This document shows, in pieces, positions 43,420 to 52,439 of a DNA stretch of 64,000 bases (the first letter of the stretch is position 1; each line of letters begins with the position of its first letter). A program made the translations under genes and the position numbers. Location of the stretch: the NCBI RefSeq assembly GCF_964019385.1, contig NC_088643.1:6538495-6602494 (forward strand). The letters run 5' to 3'. The notes beneath the pieces were generated by a model. That model did no database searches. It had not been told where the DNA came from and was given only the letters and a program-made list of their open reading frames with translations. Source of the DNA: Sycon ciliatum. Lineage: Eukaryota > Porifera > Calcarea > Leucosolenida > Sycettidae.

Positions 43420-43600
43420 CTACTCAATCTGCGGACAGCATGTTGTTTTGTTCTTTGTGGACTCATCAGCGCAGCACAGCGAAAATGAAGGCGAACCTGA
43501 TAGCAATGAAAAATAATTTTCCCAGTACGAGACTTAAACCGGGCCCGAACGCACCTTGCAAGAGTGCTCAACTGACAAGTCCCTTTCACTGAACTTTCAT
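43420..43600 (-). mobile_element. Retrozyme family 1, single inverted copy
   Basis: It is the reverse-strand counterpart of the units at 13640-14460. The hammerhead at 43429-43475 has stem I CTGCG/CGCAG, CTGATGA (43463-43469), GTCC/GAAC, core AAAA instead of GAAA, and stem III ACA/TGT with cleavage C at 43434. Confidence 0.65.
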
Positions 43601-43677
43601 CTATGGATCAATTCGCATCGAGGATGGCATAAGTTTGGCCCGCGCTTAGGGTCAGTGAGTCATGGCTGTGATTGCGA

Positions 43678-44046
43678 TTATGAGTTGCGCAGATCACGGG
43701 TCACGTAGGACTTCCAAACCTGGGGCGTCAGTCGAAACACAGGGCCGCTGTTGTCATCTGCTGCACGCAAATCGTCATCTCTCTCGAGTCGTTGTTCAGC
43801 TAGTTTCAGCGTTTCCTCGGCTTCTTTGATCACTCTCCGTTGTACTTTGGTGATGTTGCTGTCGTTCAAGTTGGCTTTCAAGCTGCTTGATCCGCTGCGG
43901 TGGCGATTAATCGTTTCCACCAGGGAGTCGTAAAAATATTTTAAGCCTCCTGGTTTAATCTCGGCTCTCCAGAACTCCGCGAAACGTGGGAGTAAAGGCA
44001 CAGCCAAACTGATTCCAATTCCTCGGATGGATACTCCTACCAGCAC
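43678..44046 (-). pseudogene. Cytochrome P450-like exon fragment
   Basis: An open stretch of about 120 residues follows a plausible acceptor (CCGTTCAG). LLPRFAEFWRAEI then GGLKYFYDSLVETINRHR resembles the F-G helix region of CYP3-type P450s; the later part (KVQRRVIKEAEETLKLAEQR) does not keep the expected sequence. No other P450 exon was found nearby, so it is a fragment or a misassigned helical exon. Confidence 0.35.
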
Positions 44047-44630
44047 TGAACGGCAGCGGCTAGCAAGTCCAGTCGACTTTCCTTAGCCACGAGACTCGCG
44101 TCGGACGGACTGCAGACTTCTGAAAGAATGCATGGTCATCAGCATTCGAATCTGGGCTTCGCACAGGTTGAACAAGAACTTGAATTCAGAACTATTTCAT
44201 TGCGCCGTGCGATCGGAGCAGCTGCTTGTTCACTTCCTCATTGTGTAGGCTCGCTGCTCCGTTCCAGTGCTCTCTATCACTTTCAAACTCATGCAGTGCT
44301 AGAGTAGTAGAGAGGCCAAGCGTGCAGCGCATTATCCCCTCGGAGAAGTGTTATTTCAGTTTCCCTCGCCATGACTGTCTTCACCTATGTTACCACAGCG
44401 CAACCATCGATTCCGCTTGGCTTGTCGTGAAAGGTCGCTTTCCTTGCACCGTACCTCTTTCATGGCATGCCAGGGAAGGCTGAGAAAGTGATCGCGACTC
44501 ATTTCATGGCAGTTTGTGCGCAAATTAATCCCTCAAAAATCCATCACGAAGTTTTTGTTAACGGAGGAAGCAGGGTGTAATGTGTGTGTGTGTGTGCGGA
44601 GGGGGGGGGGGGGGACAGGGAAAGCCTTAC

Positions 44631-47247
44631 GTAAATTAGAATACGATTCTGCCAGTCTTCCTGCTCTTGGTCGAAGATGAGATCATCATCCTTGCTCATG
44701 TCACACCGAACAGTTAGCTTGAGTTGCCTGCACACAGAATGGTGGATAGACAGTCGGGCATGGACATATGGACACACGTATACCAGCAGCAGTACATGTA
44801 CACACCTATACAGGCATACTGATTGTAATTGACGCATCACAGCAATGCTAGAGCCATGAGCAATATCGGATGTAGTTTTTTCTGTGGTCACACATACACG
44901 TCATATGCAAAACAAGGACCAGTTGTCGTGATTATGCATGTATGACGAAGGCCAAACGAGGCAGTGGAGGGGAGCAGGCACACAAACCGTTTTCCCATCT
45001 ATCACACACACATGCCCACCCTATATAGATATATATTTCCGTAGCTATGCAAAATACGTCACTTCAGTAATGTCGCTGGCGCTACCCAGGGTCCACACAG
45101 CTTTAATTTCGTGTTTGTGTGTTTGTGCCGTCGGCATGCCTGGTGCTATCCCGTACTGTACCATCAAAGACAGCTGGCCAAAATATTCAAACAGGGCTTC
45201 AAATGCAAGATCATAACGTGAAGAAACTTGGAAGAATGAGTATGTATGCGAAGTGTATCGGGGGAATGCATGCAGGGCGATAGTGCGGGTTCAAATCCTA
45301 GGTTACAGGACTGCCACTTGCTCCAATTTTTCGGAAATCATCCGATTTTTGATCGCCTGCCGGACAAACCGACCGATTTTGTTCCTAAAGAGGGACAACC
45401 GATTATTTTATTTTGAGCGCTTTTAGTCCAGTTGGCCATTCGGCGCTTCCAGGTCGCATTTGGCCGGTCATTGTACATGTACATGTACACGTGGCTGTAA
45501 AATGCACGCATTCTTGCATGTGTATGGACAGTTAAAAATGTGTTCTGGGGCCCCAACAGCAAGCCATTTTCCTAAAATATTTCAACGGGGGACACCCCGG
45601 ATCCCCGTCAGATTTTTCTCCTTCCTAGTGTGGCAGCCCTGAGGTTATGTCTTGAAATAAATAGGAGAAACGAAAATTTATAACACCCCTATGCTTTTTT
45701 GCCTAGGTCATCAAGGTGGTAGACAGTGTCGTATTACCCTCGAATGCCAAGAGAAAGTTTACTTATTTCGCTCAGGGTCTTACGCTATGCTTTTTTGCCT
45801 AGCTCATCATGCATGTTATTCGAACAGACGGAATTTTTGCAATACAATAACATGCATGATGAGCTAGGCAAAAAAGCATAGCGTAGGGCCCTGAGCTTCC
45901 AAGCTCTCTCGTTCCACACGTACAAACACACACACACGAACACACGGTGATTTCACGTACCGAATGTTGTCTCCATTGGGTGTCCCACCGTTGTAAGTGA
46001 AGACTATTTGTGACGGGTTAGTAAAGTTCACAGATGAAGTCTGTCCCAGACTGTAGATATCATTGGCACCAGCTTCCTGACAAGCCTACAGACAAACAAA
46101 ATGTGAATATACGCATGGTATTTATATGTGCAGGCTTTGTGAATGTGACACTATGCACATCTGCTGGACTGTCCTCAGCCATGCCGGAGTCCAGGTGTAG
46201 AGAAATTACAACTCAAATCTGCCTTCAGCAAGGCAGGATTCAAGGGCCCTAAAACAGGTCGCGCAAGTCCACAGCTTACTTTCCTCCTTTCACTATGGGC
46301 TAGTGACACGATGTGCTAAATTCATGGCAGCAGGCAGACGCACCAGGACAATGCAAAAAAAGAAAAGAAAACCCAGTCGCGTGGTTTGAAGCGGACTTTC
46401 GGGTGGCACTGGAGTCGGTACTGGCAAAGTCTGCAGAACTGACCTGGGACTTGCCGTGAACGAATCACACAACAGCTGGTGGTCTGGCCTGAAAGATCGA
46501 GCTTAGGCGTATGTGTATAGAGGTCTAGTGTGCCGTGACAGAATTAGGTGAGATGCTTCGGCGAAGTGGGGGCACAGCATTGCACACTTGCAATAGCGGT
46601 AGCAACTCATGCTGCATACTGTGGAACCTGTTAAGGCGACCACTCGGATAAGGCGACCACCTGTCCTGGAAGACCACTGAAACCAGGACCAAGGGATGCT
46701 ATTTCCAGTCAAATGACCCTGGATAAGGAGACCACCTGGTAACAGAGACCACGTTTTGAAGGTCCCTTGAGCGGTGGTCGTCTTAGACAGGTTTCACTGT
46801 ACTTTGCGTCAGACAGCACTTCAGTATCTTCCAGTAAACAAAAGCACAGACAACACTTCCGCTGCATACCTCGCTGATCATCCCATTGCTTTGTAACTTG
46901 CTAATCCCTACCCCTTTTGTATACGTGCGTTTCTTTTCTTTTCTTTTTTTCTCTTTTTCCGTGGTTAGTCTCACCATCTCCTCAATTCAATTGGTTGCCT
47001 TGACATGCTACGAGGTGCAGAAATAAATAAATGATAACAATGATAATAGCGCCCACAAGCAAATCCGAAGGGTTATATTCCTGTGCGGCGTATATTTAAC
47101 TGCAGCTGTGCTAATGCTATGTGCGACTGTTTGCATACTTACTGCACTGTCCAGAGTGGGGCTGCCTCAGGTCCCAGATTCAGCTCAGACGTGCACGGGT
47201 TGAAGTGGTATGAATATCCGTCTGCTCCAATTATACCGTTCTTCAGC
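44631..47247 (-). CDS. Exons of a probable MRH (mannose-6-phosphate receptor homology) protein
   Basis: Three minus-strand exons with GT-AG borders are visible. Exon A, 47143-47247, has [10 protein letters not shown]. Exon B, 45961-46085, has ACQEAG, IYSLG, VFTYNGG and NIR. Exon C, 44631-44727, has LKLTVRCDM and [10 protein letters not shown]. The order of FNPC, CQ, YNGG, R and RCD follows the MRH fold of lysosomal receptors and ER lectins, where Q, R, E and Y bind mannose-6-phosphate or mannose. B joins C in phase through CG plus G. A's strong GTAAGT donor leaves phase 2 whereas B reads best from phase 0, so a small exon between them or another donor is needed. The 3' end of the domain is not found. 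It would act in the secretory or endolysosomal pathway. A 5' signal-peptide exon may be 52128-52262. Confidence 0.5.
45040..45745 (+). repeat. SINE-like repeat S, copy 3, split by a hAT-like MITE
   Basis: It runs from TCCGTAGCTATGCAAAATACG to GCGGGTTCAAATCCTAGGTTA (45305) and resumes with AGGTTATGTCTTGAAATAAA at 45642, ending near TGTCGTATTACCCTCGA. The intervening 336 bp are the MITE. Confidence 0.6.
45306..45641. mobile_element. hAT-like MITE inserted in repeat S
   Basis: Inverted ends CAGGACTGCCAC and GTGGCAGCCCTG, with AGGTTA duplicated at 45300-45305 and 45642-45647. S copy 2 shows the empty site (CCCAGGTTATGTCTT). CAGGGCTGCC-type ends suggest hAT, although only 6 bp of the duplication are identical. 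Confidence 0.75.
45772..45896. repeat. Near-perfect inverted repeat, arms about 48 bp
   Basis: The arm with GCTATGCTTTTTTGCCTAGC and ATCATGCATGTTATT is complemented by 45847-45896. The loop is about 30 bases. It reuses the 3' part of repeat S (TATGCTTTTTTGCCTAG). Confidence 0.8.
46619..46799. mobile_element. pogo/Tigger-like MITE
   Basis: CTGTGGAACCTGTTAAGGCG at the left and its imperfect complement at the right, flanked by TA (46617-46618 and 46800-46801). The AAGGCGACCACC motif recurs internally. It lies between MRH exons A and B. Confidence 0.75.
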
Positions 47248-47337
47248 CTGGCAGAGTGGGACAGGACAGCAGTCAACAGATGTCCACATATACACACATA
47301 CATGTACACACACATGTATACACATACATGTATACAT

Positions 47338-47338
<1 letters not shown>

Positions 47339-47400
<62 letters not shown>
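47339..47400. repeat. CA microsatellite followed by a 10-bp ATGTACCATG run
   Basis: About 30 CA units, then four units of CATGTACCATGTAC type up to 47435. It is in the intron upstream of MRH exon A. Confidence 0.95.
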
Positions 47401-47402
<2 letters not shown>

Positions 47403-48132
47403 ATGTACCATGTACCATGTACCATGTACCATGTATATACGCCCGTAGCAAGAGACTGAGCACGCAAATCTGCAAATGCACTGAATGTGCACCCACAGAT
47501 TTTCTCTTTATAGCAACGATAGCGGATCTGATTCTGATTGAAACAGATCAAGACAAGCGCCAGATAACTGTCTAATCCACACAACTGCGAAGCCATGTGA
47601 ATCGACCCCCTAGTGCACAACTGGTCTACACCACACGGAGCACATCGGAATAGGACGGCCAAGACAGTTACCTATGCACACCCTACACTTGCTGGGTAAC
47701 CAGTATAGACAGCATGCTCCTTTTGATAGAAGCAGACACTAGATGCACTGGTACCTTTAATTGAAATTGGAGTTACTTTACCAACCAGCCTCGGCAACTG
47801 AGTACTGGGAACCCAGAGCCAACAGACATACCAACAACCTCAGCCATAAAAGCTATATGAGCCGCAATCAGCGAAAACAACCCTTAGAGATTTCGTAATT
47901 TTTTCGAGAAAAGGTTGATTTGTGACGTTCAACGATTTTTTTGATCGCGCTGCAAGCAGCGCGACGACTTCTTGAAGTTGAACTCCTTTCTTGAAGTTGA
48001 AGTAATTTATTTTGAAGTTGAAGTGGTGACTCCAGTGTTCCTTGATCTTGTTGCGATGGCTGCGGACGCCAGAGCTGTTCGCAGAGCACACACGGCGGTC
48101 ATTGTGTACAGCTAGCTCGAGCTTGGTGGAGA

Positions 48133-48594
48133 GTGGATGCCGAAGTAGCCACTGAAGTTAGGAGTGAGGATGAGACGTTCTTTGGTTCCGACATCGATGT
48201 CGACAGCGAGGCGGAATCGCAGCCATCATCTCCTGCTGTGATGTGGCTCAAGGTGGCCGATGACTCGACAGAGTCGGAAGATGAGGAGTCGTCACCTGAG
48301 ATGAATTCTGAGTCTGGGGCTAGTGGGACAGCGACGTCGTGTCTTCAGCTGCGGATCAAGAAATGGAAGACGAGATTGCGGAACGACTCCACGCAGGATG
48401 CAGCTGCGAATATGTCGATCATTTCTCCGCACTCATCAGCTATTCTTTGTCATTATAGCTGCATACTGCACTATTTCAAAAGTAATCAAGCTGCCCACCC
48501 ACCTTCGAATGCTGATTATTCATTGTACACATACATCGTATACATACATTGCACCAGTTTGGAGTACATCTTGTATAATATGTATAGATTATAG
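48133..48594 (+). CDS. Acidic Ser/Glu-rich ORF, unknown
   Basis: The frame has no ATG at its start (GTG; the frame is open upstream to 48112) and includes SEDETFFGSDIDVDSEAESQ and STESEDEESSPEMNSES. The later part runs into AT-rich sequence. Acidic leaders of this kind occur in piggyBac-type transposases and in nuclear proteins, but no domain is visible. It could be one exon. Confidence 0.25.
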   Translation: MDAEVATEVRSEDETFFGSDIDVDSEAESQPSSPAVMWLKVADDSTESEDEESSPEMNSESGASGTATSCLQLRIKKWKTRLRNDSTQDAAANMSIISPHSSAILCHYSCILHYFKSNQAAHPPSNADYSLYTYIVYIHCTSLEYILYNMYRL

Positions 48595-48709
48595 ACCGGT
48601 TAGGAGGTCTATACAGGATATATAGACCGAGCAAAAGACCGAGGTCCCCCGAGGTCTTTTACGAGGTCTTTATATCCTGAATAGACCAACTATGAGGTCT
48701 ATAATCTAT
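48584..48709. repeat. Imperfect 126-bp hairpin built from GAGGTCT/AGACC units
   Basis: ATAGATTATAGACC at the left is complemented by GGTCTATAATCTAT at the right, with further GGTCT/AGACC pairs inside. A related smaller hairpin is at 50218-50290. Confidence 0.75.
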
Positions 48710-48837
48710 TTATTGTGTTCTCCACGCAATAGTTTCTCTTCATATACGACATATCCTTGTAATTCTAGTATTATACTACCGGTATAGCCTATACCGCATA
48801 GTACAGCATTGCAGGATCAAGGTCATTGTTTAAACTA

Positions 48838-48995
48838 GGTTCAGCATCGGTAGCACAGTGGCTGGGTGGTAAGGAAGAGTGACTGAGATTCACATGGTTG
48901 TGGGTTCAAATCCCATCTTGTGTATTTCTGCTTTCTTCAAAATTTCTTTTTCTAAGTTGGAGAGAAAATTTCTAAGTCCAAGAAATTCTAAGGAG
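48838..48995 (+). repeat. tRNA-derived SINE, copy 1
   Basis: A-box-like TAGCACAGTGG and a perfect B box GGGTTCAAATCCC about 50 bases downstream form a pol III promoter as in tRNA SINEs. A tail with TTTCTTTTTCTAAGTTGGAG follows. The second copy is inverted at 49930-50105. Confidence 0.75.
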
Positions 48996-49095
48996 TCAAA
49001 TATACGTAGTCAAATATATTGTGTATTTGACTAAGCAGTCAAATACGCGATATATTTGACCGCTTAGGTATCAGGGAAATTAGTGGGGTCAAATA

Positions 49096-49788
49096 CAGTT
49101 GCGCTCGGTGAAATCCGGCCCGAAGTGCATATCTGGCGCCCAGTACTGATGCGGCCCTTGACGCCCTCAAAGTTGTACAAGTGCTAGTGTGCACGTGTGC
49201 CGTATGAACTGTGCATGTGCTGTACTCATACGCATGCATGCATACACCAAAGTGTAAAAAACCGCGCCTAACAAAGTCAAGACTTAGTGTCATTCATTTC
49301 AGTTCAGCACAAGTAAAGAAGACGGAGATCGTTTCGAAGCAGTATAATTATTTCATACACAGAGCAGCAGGGCTTCAATATTTTGTGTGGCCACCGTCTG
49401 CTTCGATTAGGGCTTCAACACGACGTGGCATTGACTCCACATATGGGGAAACCGTGTCAGGAGCCAACGAGTCCCACTCCAGGTGCAGTGCCTGCACCAG
49501 CTGGTCAGCATTCTCGCAGCTATGTGGAATTATTCTCTCCTTCAGAAGAGCCCACACATTGGGAATGGCCATGTCCTTCTTCTCTATCTCTTCTTGATCT
49601 TGAGCTGTACTTCGTGAAGTGAATGAAAGAAAATTTGAACTATTTTTAGTATGCAACACGTGCACTCCGAACTTTTACACGAGGTGCGTACAGTTGAGTT
49701 CATACACACAAATCGCCAGTGATGAGATGGGAGCTAGCTTCGCGGCGCCGGCTTTGCACTCCGGGCCGGATTTCACCGAGCGCAACTG
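49096..49788 (-). mobile_element. Internally deleted Tc1/mariner element
   Basis: Inverted ends beginning CAGTTGCGCTCGGTGAAATC and extending about 34 bp, flanked by TA (49094-49095 and 49789-49790). At 693 bp it is far shorter than a full element and retains only the transposase C-terminus. Confidence 0.85.
49378..49665 (-). pseudogene. Tc1-like transposase C-terminal fragment
   Basis: NVWALLKERI then EWDSLAPDTVSPYVESMPRR and VEALIEADGGHTKY are the conserved C-terminal end of Tc1-type DDE transposases. The DDE catalytic residues are missing, so it cannot mobilise itself. Confidence 0.8.
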
Positions 49789-49929
49789 TACTAAGAAGGC
49801 GATAATGGTGTTTATCACTCTACTATATCGACCTCCACTAATTCTCGTGATCCTTGACTGGTCCTTTATTACCCATATCGCCGCAATATCGACCGCTTGT
49901 ATCGACCACTTAGGCATTGTAATCTTTCG

Positions 49930-50105
49930 ACTTTGGAGGGACTTAGAATTTTTCTCTCCACTTCAAAAAGAAAATTTGAAAGAAAGAAGACAAAGGAAGA
50001 GAACAAGCAGGATTCGAACCCACAACAGCATGAATCTCAAGCAACCCCTTATACCACCCAGCCACTGTGCTGCAGATGCTGAACCCTGCTGTTCTTACAG
50101 TCTTG
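49930..50105 (-). repeat. tRNA-derived SINE, copy 2 (inverted)
   Basis: On the minus strand CAGCACAGTGG is followed by GGGTTCGAATCC and a T-rich tail, matching copy 1. Together with flanking sequence it forms the right arm of the compound inverted repeat around the Tc1 element. Confidence 0.75.
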
Positions 50106-50217
50106 TACCCAACATAGGCAACGTCCTATGTACACTATAGTACAAATGCTATACTAAAAAGGTTAAAATAGCTCCTAAAGGTTCAAATTTTGGGGTTATG
50201 GCAGAGGAATCATGATA

Positions 50218-50290
50218 AATAGGATATTGACCTCGACTTCGGTCTATATGGGAAATATAGACCTCGTCTTGGTCAATATCCTATACATAC
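50218..50290. repeat. Small hairpin with GACCTCG/GGTC units
   Basis: AGGATATTGACCTCG is mirrored by TCTTGGTCAATATCCT around TATATGGGAAATATA. It is the diverged counterpart of the hairpin at 48584-48709. Confidence 0.65.
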
Positions 50291-50635
50291 ACCTGTTTAG
50301 AATCGGAATATTGAACTTTTTCTTGGCTGAGGTCCTTCAGTAGATGTGTTTCCACATATTTCTAACTAAAAAGGAATTTTGAAAATATTGACCCTATGGC
50401 TGTTTTCGCTGGTTGAGGCCCATATAGTAATGACACACTGCGTTGTGGAGCCGAAACTAGTCCAACTTCCAAATGCTTTGGCAAGAGGGTAGCCTTCCGA
50501 CAGGTCGGAACACAGACACGCGCACACACACGCACAGGCACACGTATACGACGTACATTGAGCCCCCTGCATGCAACACACAAACTCGCACTCCCTTTCC
50601 TTTCTATACATGAACACGTGCGCATGCATCCAAAC

Positions 50636-50637
<2 letters not shown>

Positions 50638-50705
<68 letters not shown>
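50638..50705. repeat. CA microsatellite
   Basis: About 33 CA units; Cys/Val and His/Thr frames across it are artefacts. Confidence 0.95.
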
Positions 50706-50708
<3 letters not shown>

Positions 50709-50922
50709 TGCACCTATAATAAAGTCCCTACCCCCACCCCAGCACCCACATACAAATACACATGCAGCATCCTTCTAAGTGATGTCATTGCTATTGTCCA
50801 TCAAATTCAACCTCAATGAGTTGAATATCTTTGTAGTGACCGTTATTGGCATTGTTTTGAATCTGATGGATTTCATATTGATATACAAAATGCTGTTGCC
50901 AGTAAAGGGCTATTTAATTAAA

Positions 50923-51498
50923 GGCAATACAGAGCCAGGCAGTACAGAGCCAGGCAATACACGGCCAGGCACTACAGAGCCAGGTAATACACAGAACCAG
51001 GCGGTACAGAGCCAGGCAGCACGGAGCCAAGTAATACAGAGCGAGGCAATACAGAACCAGGCAGTACAGAGCCAGGCAGAAAAGAGCCAGGTAATATAGA
51101 GCCAGGTTTTGCGGAGCCAGGCATTACAGAACCAGGTAATACAGAGCCAGGCATCACGGAGCCAGGCATTACAGAGCCAGGCATTACAGAGCCAGGTAGT
51201 ACAGAGCCAGGTAATACAGAGCCAGGCAGTACAGAACCAGGCAGTAGAGCCAGGCAATACACGGCCAGGCAATACACGGGCAGGCAGTGCAGAGCCAGGC
51301 AGTGCAGAGCCAGGCAGTACTGAGTCAGGCTATGCGCAATCACGCAACACTCAGCCAGTTCAATGATGAGTCAGGCATTGCACAGCCAGGCAATGCAAAG
51401 CCAGGCAATGCAAAGCCAGGCAATCCAAAGCCAGGCGATGCAAAGCCAGGCCATGCAGAGCCATACAGAACACAGCCAGGCTATGCAAAACCATGCAA
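50923..51498. repeat. 15-bp minisatellite, first block
   Basis: About 38 imperfect units of CAGAGCCAGGCARTA keep a period of 15, so ORFs are open on both strands: QSQAV-type on plus, PGSVL-type and WLCTA-type on minus. No flanking gene supports translation. Confidence 0.9.
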
Positions 51499-51500
51499 TA

Positions 51501-51840
51501 GGGCTTGAAAGTGATGACGTCAAAACGGCCAGGGAGTAGTAAGTTGACAGCAGATTTCTATTTTTGGATCCACTAAGGTGTGACTTTGCTATTGCCTAAG
51601 TACATGTATGTGGGTGCATAGCAACCCACTCATGTCGCATCCAGGTGTGACTTTTATTTCGCCACCAGTTGTAACCCCGCCCCCAGTAGCCAAATCAGTC
51701 AGTTTCACTGGCTACATCACCATGCTGTGGGTGAGACCGCTTGAAATGTGCTTGGATCCATACAAAAACTGGATCCAAGTGGATCCAGGTTTTGAATTTT
51801 TGAAATTGTTACTATGCTGTGACGTAGCACTTTTAAGCCC
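51501..51840. mobile_element. TA-flanked MITE, copy 2
   Basis: Ends GGGCTTGAAAGT and CTTTTAAGCCC with TA at 51499-51500 and 51841-51842. It is the inverted relative of 32957-33288 and splits the 15-bp minisatellite. Confidence 0.85.
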
Positions 51841-51846
51841 TATATT

Positions 51847-51968
51847 CAGCCAGACTTTGCAGAGCCAGGCAACACAGGGCCAGGCAGGGCAAAGCCAAGC
51901 AGCGCAAAGCCAGGCAGCGCAAAGCCAGGCAGCGAAAAGCCAGGCAGCGAAAAGCCAGGCAACGCACT
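51847..51968. repeat. 15-bp minisatellite, second block
   Basis: The units continue after the MITE (CAAAGCCAGGCAGCG type), so the array predates the insertion. Confidence 0.85.
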
Positions 51969-52127
51969 CTTGATAACCAGCCCGAGTGACTCAGTCAGTG
52001 ATGATGGTGGAAAAATCCTATTTTCTCCCACCAAAGTTGATAACCGATTGATGTGCCCCATGCCTCTGTCATTACAGCACATTTTTGCTCACCTTTTATT
52101 CCCGTCCAAGCCTTTCAATGAAACAAC

Positions 52128-52262
52128 CTATCCGGTGTCACTAAGTCGACATGAGCATTGGTCCACCTTCTCGCATGTTTGACCCACAGTCTCATCCACG
52201 GCGATAGCCATCGCAAGCAGGACCAGCAACAGGGCAATCCGGTGCCACTCCCCGCAAACCAT
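52128..52262 (-). CDS. Candidate signal-peptide exon
   Basis: From Met at 52262, MVCGEWHRIALLLVLLAMAI is a good secretory signal, followed by TCEKVDQCSCRLSDTG and then a stop. The Cys-rich piece resembles the N-terminal start of MRH domains, which suggests it is exon 1 of the gene at 44631-47247 (5 kb downstream on the same strand). A donor at GTGACACC (phase 1) would end it after CSCRL. An intervening exon has not been found. Confidence 0.4.
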   Translation of the reverse strand: MVCGEWHRIALLLVLLAMAIAVDETVGQTCEKVDQCSCRLSDTG

Positions 52263-52439
52263 GGATCTACGATACGCACCCATTCTCACTTTGAACTGCC
52301 GCCACGCGTACCTGCTCTGCTCGTTCGTGACGTAGCGGGATCCAAGAGGAGCGCAGCTCACGGGACGGGAAGAGTCGCTTGGAACACTGCCTCTCGTCGC
52401 GAGATAAGCCGAAACCTAACTAAATGAATCGATCTACTT

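Noticed and set aside
48838..48930. A genuine tRNA gene
   Set aside because: A and B boxes are good but the acceptor and anticodon arms do not pair as a tRNA, and an inverted copy with the same non-tRNA tail exists, so it is a SINE.
51846..52082. Upstream MRH exon within 51970-52082 on the minus strand
   Set aside because: The frame contains no MRH motif and its left part is minisatellite.
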